A DNA stretch of 64,000 bases from Litorisediminicola beolgyonensis (GCF_042679605.1 NZ_JBHTMU010000013.1:1-64000); one strand, 5' to 3'; positions 53,444-61,452 are shown, counted from the stretch's first letter. The notes: generated by a model not told the origin, from the letters alone. Numbers and translations are program-made.

Positions 53444-54226
53444 TCAGTTCATGTACCAGCCGTGGCTCACCACCAGCGACTGACCGGTCAGCGCATTGGT
53501 CGGGAAGGCGGCGAAGACACGGGCGACCTCGGCCACGTCCTCGATGGTCGTGAACTCCTGGTCGACCGTCTCGCCCAGCATGATCTTGTTGACGACCTCC
53601 TCCTCGGAGATGCCGAGATCGCGGGCCTGCTCGGGGATCTGCTTCTCGACCAGGGGCGTCTTGACGAAGCCGGGACAGATCACGTTGGCACGGATGCCGT
53701 GCTTGGCCCCCTCCTTCGAGATGACGCGCGCAAGGCCCAGAAGCCCGTGTTTCGCGGTCACATAGGCGGATTTCAGCGGGCTCGCTTCCTTGGAATGGAC
53801 CGAGCCCATGAAGATGATCGCGCCCGAGCCCGCCTTCTGCATGTGCGGCATCACGGCCTTGGAGGTCAGGAACGCGCCATCGAGATGGATCGAGAGCAGC
53901 TTTTTCCACTCGTCGAAGGGGAAGTGCTCGAGCGGGTGGACGATCTGCACACCGGCGTTCGAGACCAGGACGTCGATCCGGCCCCAGGCGTCGACGACCT
54001 TGGCGATACCGTCATTGACCTGCGCCTCGTCGGTGACGTTCATCTCGACGGCCATGGCCTCGCCCGGACCTTAGGCGGTCAGTTCCTCCGCCGCTTTCCG
54101 GGCCGCGTCGAGCTTCAGGTCGGCGATGACGACCTTCGCGCCGTCGGCGACGTAGCGTTTGGCGATGCCGTGGCCGATGCCGCTGGCCGCGCCGGTGATG
54201 ATGCAGACTTTGTCCTTGAGGGTCAT
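53444..54226 (-). pseudogene. bdhA: 3-hydroxybutyrate dehydrogenase gene with in-frame TAA
   Basis: From ATG 54226 (GAAGGA site) the frame spells 260 codons of a short-chain dehydrogenase: NAD motif ITGAASGIGHGIA near residue 9, NAG near 88, the active-site Ser in GSVHSKEAS and Tyr/Lys in SAYVTAKHG, and the family C-terminus LTGQSLVVSHGWYMN. It matches bacterial 3-hydroxybutyrate dehydrogenase along its full length, but codon 52 is TAA (54073-54071), in ELTA-stop-GPGEAMAVEMNV. Both halves stay in the same frame, so a single base change or error is enough. The second half could be re-initiated at ATG 54055 but would lack the NAD-binding motif. Confidence 0.82.
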
Positions 54227-54861
54227 TTCGAGATGTCCTTCTTGGGCGCCGAGTGGAGGGACCACATCTGGCGCAGGTTGAAATCGGTGAAGAGGTGCTG
54301 GAGCACGGCCATGCTTACGTGGCCGATGAGGTAGGCCCAGGCGAGGTTGGCCAGCGCGCGGTGGACAAACATGGCGACGCCCACGAGCCCGCCCGCGTCG
54401 GGGTTTCCGTCGCCGATGAGGTAGTAAAGCGTGCCGGACGCGGCCATCGCCGTGATCAGCAGGATGCCCAGACCGTGAACCGCGCTGGCGAGCGGGCTTT
54501 CACCCTCATGCGCGGGCAGGCGCAGATGCCGGAGCGCCCCGGCATGGCGCTTGATGTCGGACCAGAGGGCCGAGAGGCGCGCGCCAGAGAACCACGGGAA
54601 TAGCAGGCCCGCCGGGGTGCCGCGCTTGCGGGCGGTCAGGACGATCCAGAAGAGCACGATCAGCGCGAAGGCACTGAGGCCGGCATATTCGTGGACCTCG
54701 AACCAGAGGTTCCCGGCATGACCGTCCTCGGCGGGTTCGAGAACGAGGCTCGTCACCAGCTGGGTTACGACCGCGAGCGCCAGTCCGGCATGGACGAGCC
54801 GCGTCGAGAGGGTGTGATCTGTAGTGGGGTCGGTCGGGGTGGGGTGGGATGCAGCGATCAT
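54223..54861 (-). CDS. Cytochrome b561-type membrane protein
   Basis: 212 residues with about four membrane spans and His pairs suited for heme b ligation (RLVHAGLALAVV, FEVHEYAGLSAFAL, SAVHGLGILLITA, MFVHRALANLAWAYLIGHVSMAVLQHLF). This fits the bacterial di-heme cytochrome b561 group in the inner membrane, which moves electrons to or from the quinone pool. It overlaps bdhA by 4 bp and lies 6 bp from adc. What it reduces in this operon is not clear. Confidence 0.82.
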   Translation of the reverse strand: MIAASHPTPTDPTTDHTLSTRLVHAGLALAVVTQLVTSLVLEPAEDGHAGNLWFEVHEYAGLSAFALIVLFWIVLTARKRGTPAGLLFPWFSGARLSALWSDIKRHAGALRHLRLPAHEGESPLASAVHGLGILLITAMAASGTLYYLIGDGNPDAGGLVGVAMFVHRALANLAWAYLIGHVSMAVLQHLFTDFNLRQMWSLHSAPKKDISK

Positions 54862-54867
54862 GACCGG

Positions 54868-55614
54868 TTATCCTTTCGGTGTGAGGTAGTCGTGGACGAC
54901 CTCGCCCAGACCCAGGGTCAGGTCGGTCATCAGGTGAACGGCAGAGACGACCTCGCGCACGGGCAGGTCGGCGACCGGGGCCAGCGCATGCTGGTGGAGT
55001 TCCAGACCAGCCGGTCCCCCCCAGGCGCCTTTCAGCGTCACGTCGGTCGTGTAGTAGCGGACGAGTTCGCAGATCCGCGGGGTGCAATCGACATGCGGGA
55101 TGACCTTCAGCATGAAGTTCGGCGCGTCGAAGCCCTTCAGGACCGTGTCGTGATCGAGTTCGCGGTGCTTGTAGCCCATCGTCCCGGTGGCGACCCGGAC
55201 CGAGCCCACGTCGAGCGTGCCGACCAGCGTGTCCTTCTCGACCCGGAGCGCGGGATCGGCGAGTTTCTTGGGGAAGCCCCAGATCTCGCGGCCGCCCGCG
55301 ATCGGGGCGTCGTCGTTCAGGAACATCGAGTGGACATAGCCGCCCGCGACGCCGTCGAGCGTCACCGGGATCACCTGGCCGCTTTCGGTGTAGTCGCCGA
55401 ACCCGGTGCTGTCGGGCATGCAGATGAACTCGTATTTCACCAGGGGCTCCGCGATCTCCAGGGGCTCCGGCACGACGGCGCGCAGCGCCTCCATGTCGGT
55501 GCGGTAGGTGATCGTCAGGAACTCGCGATTGACGAAGCGGTAGGGGCCCTTGGGATAGGACGGGCTGGTTACCGGCATCGCAAAGGCGGTAGCGGCGAGA
55601 TCGGACATTTTCAT
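54868..55614 (-). CDS. adc: Acetoacetate decarboxylase family protein
   Basis: 248 residues. The active-site region GGREIWGFPKKLADP contains the paired Lys 116-117, the Schiff-base Lys and its neighbour in true acetoacetate decarboxylases. RTDMEALRAVVPEPLEI and YHHxE-like KHREL also fit. The enzyme would turn acetoacetate into acetone and carbon dioxide. Together with 3-hydroxybutyrate dehydrogenase it forms a ketone-body branch from polyhydroxybutyrate breakdown. An AGGAG site precedes ATG 55614, which overlaps the patatin stop. Confidence 0.88.
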   Translation of the reverse strand: MKMSDLAATAFAMPVTSPSYPKGPYRFVNREFLTITYRTDMEALRAVVPEPLEIAEPLVKYEFICMPDSTGFGDYTESGQVIPVTLDGVAGGYVHSMFLNDDAPIAGGREIWGFPKKLADPALRVEKDTLVGTLDVGSVRVATGTMGYKHRELDHDTVLKGFDAPNFMLKVIPHVDCTPRICELVRYYTTDVTLKGAWGGPAGLELHQHALAPVADLPVREVVSAVHLMTDLTLGLGEVVHDYLTPKG

Positions 55615-56735
55615 CGGGTAGCTCCTTGTGTGTCCTGTGTTCCAAGATCGAAGATCTGCAGGCCGTCGCGGCCCACCTGGCGCGCGCCCCAGGAGGTGTG
55701 AGACAGCGTCCGGGCCACGTCGTTGCGGCCCGCGCTCCAGTGATCGGCCATCGACTGGCGCGAGAACTCGTAGTCCTTGCCGCTGCCCTCGAAGCCCTGT
55801 TTGCGGTGGATGAGATGCACCAGCGTGACCGGGCAGGACGGGCCGGTGCCGCGCCGCAGCTGCGCCAGGTCCGGATCGTCCCTCAGGTCATCGGGCAGTT
55901 TCGCGGCCAGCCGCTCGGCGGCGAGGTGCAGCGCGTGCAGATCGCGGTAACGGTCCGTGGTCAGTCGCGTGCGGCTCGAATAGCGGATGTCCTTCTCGCG
56001 CTGCTGGACGTCGATGACATCCGTCGGCAGACCGCCGCGCGCGTTGAAGAGATCGACCTGGAAAACGCAGAGCGGCTGGTCGCCCTCGGCCTCTTCCATG
56101 ACGTATTGCAGCGGCGTGTTGGACACGAGGCCGCCGTCCCAGTAGTGGCGCCCGTCGATCTCGACCGGCGGAAAGCCCGGGGGCAGGGCGCCGCTGGCCA
56201 TGATGTGCCGCGCGTCGATCCGTGTCTTCCGACTGTCGAAATAGACGAAATTGCCGGTCTCCACGTCGGTGGCCCCGACGCAGAGCCGCGGCCCGCCCGA
56301 ATTGAGCAGATCGAAATCGACAAGCTCCTCCAGCGTCGCCTTGAGGGGGGCGGTGTCGTAGAAACTGAGGCTCGGAGCAGAGCCGAAGGGCCAGAACTCC
56401 GTGGGCATCCGCGGCCGGAAGAACCCCGGCGCTCCGGCCAGGGTCACCTCGGCCGCCGCCACCTCCGAGAACGCGCGGCGTCCGGCCGAGGTCCAGAACG
56501 GCGCCGACATGGTCACGTTCGCGGTGATCCGGTTCCAGAAGGCTTCGAGCGCGGGGATGCGGTCCTCGGCGCGGTTGCCGCAGATCAGCGCCGCGTTGAT
56601 CGCGCCGATGGAAATTCCGGCGACCCAGGAAAAGGACAGCTTGGTCTCGTCGAGCGCCGAGAACGTCCCTGCCTGATACGCGCCAAGCGCGCCGCCGCCT
56701 TGCAAGACCAGTGCGTTGAGTTCTGTGGCGGGCAT
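55611..56735 (-). CDS. Patatin-like phospholipase
   Basis: 374 residues from ATG 56735 (GGAAGGA site). The oxyanion loop is LQGGGALGAYQAG (about 11-23), the nucleophile GISIGAINA (Ser about 43), and the catalytic Asp is in HYWDGGLVSNTP (about 186). It hydrolyses acyl esters, probably membrane phospholipids. The family is known to be linked with 3-hydroxybutyrate dehydrogenase in other bacteria. It is the first gene of a long minus-strand operon and carries the GTAA-N31-CCTAG promoter. No signal peptide is present, so it acts in the cytosol or is exported otherwise. Confidence 0.9.
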   Translation of the reverse strand: MPATELNALVLQGGGALGAYQAGTFSALDETKLSFSWVAGISIGAINAALICGNRAEDRIPALEAFWNRITANVTMSAPFWTSAGRRAFSEVAAAEVTLAGAPGFFRPRMPTEFWPFGSAPSLSFYDTAPLKATLEELVDFDLLNSGGPRLCVGATDVETGNFVYFDSRKTRIDARHIMASGALPPGFPPVEIDGRHYWDGGLVSNTPLQYVMEEAEGDQPLCVFQVDLFNARGGLPTDVIDVQQREKDIRYSSRTRLTTDRYRDLHALHLAAERLAAKLPDDLRDDPDLAQLRRGTGPSCPVTLVHLIHRKQGFEGSGKDYEFSRQSMADHWSAGRNDVARTLSHTSWGARQVGRDGLQIFDLGTQDTQGATR

Positions 56736-56780
56736 GTCATTCGGTCCTTCCAAGTCGCGTTTCGCGTCGTTGAAGAACAT

Positions 56781-56834
56781 CTAGGACCGCACTCAGGCGC
56801 GCGCTTTTCGGCAAGTTTACTTCTCTGACAGGTT
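56781..56834 (-). promoter_or_regulatory. Patatin operon promoter with GTAA-N31-CCTAG architecture
   Basis: On the minus strand, AACCTGTCAGAGAAGTAAAC (56834-56815) is followed by CCTAGATG exactly 31 bases after GTAA. The 22-bp upstream box shares 18 positions with that at 57554-57575. CCTAG lies 45 bp before the patatin ATG. Confidence 0.7.
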
Positions 56835-56857
56835 CGGCACTGCGCTGTATTCAAATG

Positions 56858-56884
56858 AAAAACCCGCCACCGGAGGTGACGGGT
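56858..56884 (-). terminator. Rho-independent terminator after the secreted-protein gene
   Basis: On the minus strand a 10-bp stem (one G-T pair) with a 3-base loop is followed by TTTTTC. It ends the 57483-56908 unit just before the patatin promoter. Confidence 0.85.
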
Positions 56885-56907
56885 CGCGCTTTTCGTATCG
56901 GCTCGGA

Positions 56908-57315
56908 TCAGTTTCCGTATAGCCATCCCTGGCGGGGGTAATCCTGCGGCGGAGCGCCTCCGAAGACCGCGTCATAGGCTTCCTGCTCGAAGGCGGTCAC
57001 ATTCGCCTCGCTGCGATGGCTCTCGGGCGCGTCGGTCTTGAGATAGGTGCAGAACGCGGTGATCAGGATGTCGGCGATATCCGCGTCGGACGCGTCGGGA
57101 TAGTCCGAGCGGACCTGGTCCGCGACCGCGTGCAAGGATGCGCCGTCCAGTTCGGTCGATCCGACGGTCTGCGCGAGCGTCGACAGGTCGAGCGGCGTGG
57201 CATCGGCCTCCGAGAAGACGGGCGCCGGGGCCGGGCAGTCGAGAGGCTGGGCCGACACCAGCGCGGGCGCCGCGAGGCAGGCGGCCGAGACGAGGGCGAG
57301 CAGGGGAGAGTTCAT
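56908..57315 (-). CDS. Secreted hypothetical protein
   Basis: 135 residues with a signal peptide (LLALVSAACLAAPALVSAQ, cleavage likely after VSA). The mature protein is acidic, about 115 residues, with two Cys (CPAPAP and FCTYLK) that may form a disulfide. YPDASDADIADILITAFCTYL resembles a helical domain. The family is not recognised. It lies 12 bp after a 51-codon ORF behind the GTAA-N31-CCTAG promoter, so it is probably a periplasmic member of the same stress regulon. Confidence 0.75.
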   Translation of the reverse strand: MNSPLLALVSAACLAAPALVSAQPLDCPAPAPVFSEADATPLDLSTLAQTVGSTELDGASLHAVADQVRSDYPDASDADIADILITAFCTYLKTDAPESHRSEANVTAFEQEAYDAVFGGAPPQDYPRQGWLYGN

Positions 57316-57327
57316 GACGGTGTCCTT

Positions 57328-57483
57328 TCAGTCATCTGTCCGGGTCAGAGAGACGCGACCCGGTCTGTTCAGGGAGGCGCGCGCGGATGACCTGGCGGGA
57401 ACGCGCGCCGCGTGCCGGACAAGCGCCGGCCCGGACAGCGCCGAGGCGATCCTTTGGGCGAGGTATCTCAGGAGATGTGTCAT
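57328..57483 (-). CDS. 51-residue basic protein, first ORF after the GTAA-N31-CCTAG promoter
   Basis: From ATG 57483 it encodes 51 residues: an amphipathic start (THLLRYLAQRIASAL) and an Arg-rich remainder. An AAAGG site lies about 9 bases upstream. The CCTAG element lies 38 bp upstream, similar to the spacing at hdeD and patatin, which supports real expression. The stop is 12 bp before the secreted-protein gene. Composition alone does not prove coding. No family is recognised. Confidence 0.45.
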   Translation of the reverse strand: MTHLLRYLAQRIASALSGPALVRHAARVPARSSARASLNRPGRVSLTRTDD

Positions 57484-57521
57484 CCTTGCGGGCCTTTCTT
57501 GTCTTCAGCGTTGACCCCTAT

Positions 57522-57575
57522 CTAGGGGCCCCGCCTGCGCCCCGATTTTCCCGGAATTTACATCTGTGACAGGTT
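57522..57575 (-). promoter_or_regulatory. Promoter of the 51-codon ORF with GTAA-N31-CCTAG architecture
   Basis: On the minus strand, AACCTGTCACAGATGTAAAT (57575-57556) is followed by exactly 31 bases between GTAA and CCTAGATA. CCCCTA-GA-TAGGGG around the -10 is also palindromic. Confidence 0.7.
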
Positions 57576-57759
57576 TCGCGGGTGCGCCGTCGGGCGTGCG
57601 GACGACCTGACAACTCGACAGGTCCACGGTTGCCCTGCTCGCGCGCAAAACACGTCAGGCGTGCGCCGCACCGAAGCGGGTCGCGCGGCCGCTGCAAATG
57701 ATCTTGAGACCACGGCCGAAAAGGCCGCCCGCTGTCGCGGTTCTGCCGGGGCAGAATGA

Positions 57760-57789
57760 TTGACAGGCGGTTCGACGGCCCCCTAGCCT
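57760..57789 (+). promoter_or_regulatory. Sigma-70 promoter giving a probably leaderless transcript
   Basis: TTGACA (57760-57765), 18-base spacer, TAGCCT (57784-57789). The expected transcription start falls at about 57796-57797, at the ATG of the next gene, which also lacks a ribosome site. Confidence 0.5.
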
Positions 57790-57796
57790 CGCCCCC

Positions 57797-58549
57797 ATGG
57801 GAGGGAATTCAAGTTCCTATCACGCGCTGATCCTGTCGGCGGTCGCGATCAATCTTGCTGTTCTGGTCGTGTTCGTCGTTCTGTCGATCCTGCAATACGG
57901 CCAGGTCCGCTCGGAGCTCGAGCGGGAGAGGTTGCGGATCGTCGCGGACCGGGCGGCAGAGCCCTTGGCTTCGGCCGCGGCCATCGGGCTCGACATCTCC
58001 GCGGTGCGCAACCTGCGCGCCATCCTCGAACGCTCGAAGCAGGCGGATGACGCCATCCTCGCCCTGCGTGTTCTGGAGCCCGATGGCGAGGTCAGGATCA
58101 GCACGTTCGGCGACGACCACGAAACAATCGGCACCGAGACACTGCGCCGGTTGAAGACCCCCGACCTCCCTCCGAGCTACCGCGAGAAAGGCGATTTCCG
58201 CTATCTCGTCACCTTCGGAGACGGGCAGGGCGGTATCGCCGGGGCGCTTCTGACGGAATATTCCGGCGCGACCACCACCGCCTCGGTCTGGGCGATGGCC
58301 GGGCGGCTCGCCACGGCGGCGCTGCTCTTCTGCATCCTGGGCAGCCTCGCCTCGGCCTATGCCGTCCGGCGCGCGCTCTCGCCCGAGATGGAGATCGACC
58401 GGCAGATCGCGGACCAGCAACTCGCGCAGCTGCGGCGCCACTGGCGGGGGCACAGCGACAGCGCGACAGCGGAGCACCGGGACGATATCGCGCAAGCCCT
58501 GCGCGAGGCGGAGGCAGCCTATCTCGACGCCCGGGACGCGCGCTCTTGA
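57797..58549 (+). CDS. Sensor-like membrane protein
   Basis: 250 residues. Two membrane spans (about 11-34 and 163-188) enclose a domain of about 130 residues outside the membrane, with the strand pattern of a PDC/Cache-type sensor (ILALRVLEPDGEVRISTFGDD). The cytosolic tail is charged and helical (QQLAQLRRHWRGHSDSATAEHRDD) but has no kinase, cyclase or methyl-accepting domain. No specific family is recognised. The TTGA overlap with the next gene, which has a similar sensor half, suggests that the two proteins act together. The transcript is probably leaderless. Confidence 0.6.
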   Translation: MGGNSSSYHALILSAVAINLAVLVVFVVLSILQYGQVRSELERERLRIVADRAAEPLASAAAIGLDISAVRNLRAILERSKQADDAILALRVLEPDGEVRISTFGDDHETIGTETLRRLKTPDLPPSYREKGDFRYLVTFGDGQGGIAGALLTEYSGATTTASVWAMAGRLATAALLFCILGSLASAYAVRRALSPEMEIDRQIADQQLAQLRRHWRGHSDSATAEHRDDIAQALREAEAAYLDARDARS

Positions 58550-60438
58550 TCGCGCATGCGTCGACGCGCCCGCAGGCGGTCCGGATCCGGGTCATGCTGT
58601 CCATGGTGGTCATCCTGGCGGTGACAGTGTCGATCTTCGCGGCGGTGACGCTCCGGGCCTTCGATCGCTCCACCCAGCCCGAGCTGCGCCAGCGCACGGA
58701 ACTGCTCGGCACGATGCTCCGCGACGACCTGCAACGGGCGCTCGAGTTCGGCATCCCGATCACCGCCATGGCCGGGCTCGACGAGAAGGTCGAGACGCTC
58801 GTCGCGACATTCCCCGAGATCCAGCATGTCGAGGTCAGATCGCAGTCCGGCGAGGTTCTCCTCGATCTGGCCGTCCTCAACCGCGAGATACCGCAAAGCC
58901 CGTGGCTCGGGTTTCGCAGCTGGACCGACACCATTCCGGTGCTTCTCGGAAACGAGATCGCCGCGGTGATGACCATCCACGGCAACCCGCGGCTCCTCGA
59001 GGCGCGGACCTTCCGCGTGCTGATCGATATCGGCCTGATCGCGCTGGCCATCGTGCTTCTCGGGACGGAGGTGATCCTGGCCCTGGCCGCGCGGAGCATC
59101 TGGTTGCCGCGCGAGGCCCTGATCCGGCTTCTGGACGAGCAGCGGCGCGGGCGGTTCCGCGCGGTCATCGCCGTGCCGGGCGACGGCCCCTTGTCGCGCC
59201 TTGTGGAACAGCTGAACGACCGGGCTTGGCATCTCGCCAAGGACCGGGAGGACATCGCCCGGCTCGAGGTGTCGTTGCCGGTGACCGCGCGGCTGCCGGT
59301 CTTCCTCCTGGCGTTTGGAACCGAGACGACGGCGTCCTTCCTGCCGCTGATGGCCAAGAGCGCGGAGTATCCAGCGCAGCTCCCCGAGACATTCGCGGCA
59401 GCGGCGCCGCTGGTTCTCTACCTGGCCGCCGCGGCGGTGATGGCGCCCTTCGCCGGTCCCTTCGTGCGCCGGGTCGGACCGCGCCGCGCCTTCGGCTGGG
59501 CCATGGTGCCGGTCACTCTCGGGCTCGTCCTCATGGCGGTCTCGTCGGGCCTGACCGCGCTGGCGCTGGGCCGGATGGTTGTCGGGGCGGGCTATACCGT
59601 GGCGCTGGTGGCCTGCTCGGCCTTCGCGTTGCGGGCAGGCGGGCGACAGATGGCGACCCGCACGCAGGCCACGCAGAACACGGCGCTTTTCGGAGGTATC
59701 CTCGCCGGGACCGTGGTCGGCGGCATCGCGGCTTTCGAGGCGGGCTACGCCTCGGCGATCCTTCTCGGCGCGGTGGCGATCCTCGCCGCTTTTCCGGTAT
59801 CGCGATGGGCACTGTCAGGCCCCGCAGGGCAGCCGCGCGCGCCCCGGTCCGCGAGCGGTCGGAAGCCGCAGCTTCATGCCTATGCGATGCTGGTCGGATG
59901 TATCGCGATCCCGACAAGCGCGATCACCGCCGTGGTGATCTGGTACCTGATGCCGCTTCTCCTCGCGCGGACGGGCTACGATACCGCCATGATCGGGCGG
60001 ATCATCATGCTCTACTACTTGCCGACGATCCTCGTCGCGCCCCTCGCCGCAGAGATCGTCGCCCGCCAGAGGCTCTCGGAACGCATGGCGGTGATCGCCG
60101 GAGCGCTGGTGGTGGCCGGTGCCCTCCTTTCGGCCTCAGCCCTGTCGCTCAGCCCGATTTTCCTCGTGGTGATCCTCGGGGTCGGTCACGCCCTGATCCG
60201 GGCGCCGCTCTATGCGCTCGTGGTCGCGGCGGCGGGGGCGCATGCAGAGTGGATCGACCGCTACCGCATGGCCGAGCGGCTGGGCGCGATCGCGGCGTTC
60301 CTCCTTGCCCTGGTCTTCTTCGAGGCCGCGACCCCGGGCCCGATCCTGACGGCCTTCGGAGCGCTTTCCTTGTCTGCCATGGGCGTCTTTGCCATGTTCG
60401 GAGCCGGGCGCAGGACAGACGAGGCGGTTGAGTTTTGA
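58546..60438 (+). CDS. MFS transporter with N-terminal membrane sensor module
   Basis: 630 residues. Residues 1-245 look like a receptor: membrane span (about 17-37), extracytoplasmic domain (about 38-158, with VETLVATFPEIQHVEVRSQSGEVLLDL), second span (about 163-186) and a HAMP-like linker. Residues about 255-620 are a 10-12-span MFS transporter (VMAPFAGPFVRRVGPRRAFGWAMV contains the GxxxDR-like loop). The start is a TTG at 58546 overlapping the upstream stop; ATG 58594 is an alternative that would still keep the first span. Fusion of a sensor to a transporter is unusual. The transported compound is unknown; the binding protein downstream may supply a hint. Confidence 0.7.
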   Translation: MIAHASTRPQAVRIRVMLSMVVILAVTVSIFAAVTLRAFDRSTQPELRQRTELLGTMLRDDLQRALEFGIPITAMAGLDEKVETLVATFPEIQHVEVRSQSGEVLLDLAVLNREIPQSPWLGFRSWTDTIPVLLGNEIAAVMTIHGNPRLLEARTFRVLIDIGLIALAIVLLGTEVILALAARSIWLPREALIRLLDEQRRGRFRAVIAVPGDGPLSRLVEQLNDRAWHLAKDREDIARLEVSLPVTARLPVFLLAFGTETTASFLPLMAKSAEYPAQLPETFAAAAPLVLYLAAAAVMAPFAGPFVRRVGPRRAFGWAMVPVTLGLVLMAVSSGLTALALGRMVVGAGYTVALVACSAFALRAGGRQMATRTQATQNTALFGGILAGTVVGGIAAFEAGYASAILLGAVAILAAFPVSRWALSGPAGQPRAPRSASGRKPQLHAYAMLVGCIAIPTSAITAVVIWYLMPLLLARTGYDTAMIGRIIMLYYLPTILVAPLAAEIVARQRLSERMAVIAGALVVAGALLSASALSLSPIFLVVILGVGHALIRAPLYALVVAAAGAHAEWIDRYRMAERLGAIAAFLLALVFFEAATPGPILTAFGALSLSAMGVFAMFGAGRRTDEAVEF

Positions 60439-61433
60439 TGCGGGCGATCCTTCAGGCGTTTCTGGTCCCGGGGCTCGTCTGCGCCGCAACGCTGGCGAGT
60501 GCCGCGGAGAAGACCGTTCTCATGGCGACCTGGCGCGGCTGCGAAGAGGCCTGCCGGGGCGTCATCGACCACCTGGCCGAGGCCGCGCCCGAGATCTCCG
60601 TCGTGGTGCGCGACGCCGCCCGCGACCGCACGCAGCTCACGGGCCTGATGGACGAGGCGCGGCAGGCCGAGGCCGATCTCATCGTGTCCTGGGGCACGAG
60701 CGTGACCCTCGCCACGGCCGGGACACTGGCGCAGCGGGGCGATCCCGCGTTCAACCACGACATTCCGCAGGTCTTCATGATCGTGGCCGACCCGGTCGGG
60801 TCCGGCATCGTCGAAAGCCTCGATCACACCGGGCGCGACAACGTGACGGGCACCTACAACCGCGTGCCCGAGCAGGTCAACGTCGAAACCCTGCGCGAGC
60901 TTCTGCCCGGCATGGATGCGCTCGGCCTTCTCTACAATCCCAACGAGCCGAACTCGGTCCTGAAGCGCGACGAGCTGGCCGAGCTGGTGCCGGACTACGG
61001 GATACGCCTTCTCGACCGCGCCTTTGTCCTGTCGGAAAGCGGTGCCCCGAGGGCCGAGGATATCGGCGATCAGGTCCGCGCGCTGAAAGCCTCCGGCGCC
61101 GATGCGTTCTATGTCGGCAGCTCGTCCTTCCTGCGCGCCAATGCCGCGATCCTCGGCGCCGCGGCACGGGACGCGGACCTGCCCGTTCTGAGCCCCTATG
61201 AGGAGATGGTGCGCAACGGCCACGCCCTCATCTCGGTCGCCGCGCGCTATTACGAGGTGGGCCGCCTCGCGGGGCAACAGGTCGAAGCGATCCTCGTCGA
61301 GGGCAGGGCCCCCTCGGACCTGCCCGTCGCCCGGATGAAGGATTTCGCGCTGACGGTGAACCTGGAGGTCTCGCGCGATATCGATCTCTGGCCGCCCATC
61401 GCGCTGCTCGAATTCGCCGAGATCATCAAATAG
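60438..61433 (+). CDS. PF04392-type ABC substrate-binding protein
   Basis: 331 residues with a signal peptide (AILQAFLVPGLVCAATLASA). The mature protein fits the ABC_sub_bind family (LLMATWRGC-like start, QVFMIVADPVGSGIVESL, NVTGTYNRVP, LLPGMDALGLLYNPNEPNS, DAFYVGSSSFLRAN). Its ATG overlaps the MFS stop (TGATG). No ABC permease or ATPase is adjacent, since the sugar ABC genes nearby face the other way and are of another class. It may therefore serve as a ligand sensor for the two membrane proteins upstream. That is inference. Confidence 0.82.
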   Translation: MRAILQAFLVPGLVCAATLASAAEKTVLMATWRGCEEACRGVIDHLAEAAPEISVVVRDAARDRTQLTGLMDEARQAEADLIVSWGTSVTLATAGTLAQRGDPAFNHDIPQVFMIVADPVGSGIVESLDHTGRDNVTGTYNRVPEQVNVETLRELLPGMDALGLLYNPNEPNSVLKRDELAELVPDYGIRLLDRAFVLSESGAPRAEDIGDQVRALKASGADAFYVGSSSFLRANAAILGAAARDADLPVLSPYEEMVRNGHALISVAARYYEVGRLAGQQVEAILVEGRAPSDLPVARMKDFALTVNLEVSRDIDLWPPIALLEFAEIIK

Positions 61434-61452
61434 GCGCGCGCCGGTCCCTGGA

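Larger units (their letters stand above)
57484..57796. other. Divergent intergenic region
   Basis: It contains the minus-strand promoter at 57522-57575 and the plus-strand promoter at 57760-57789. Between them (57576-57759) no gene or strong repeat is seen. Confidence 0.55.

Noticed and set aside
53301..53909. 202-codon minus-strand frame over bdhA and the 32-codon ORF
   Set aside because: Its upstream part is the shifted frame of bdhA. Only the last 32 codons, with their own ATG and ribosome site, look like a real ORF.
52085..54226. Reassignment or programmed read-through of TAA in this organism
   Set aside because: TAA ends other genes normally (for example putP), and only two genes have internal TAA. 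Mutation or sequencing error is simpler. Read-through is kept only as a test option.
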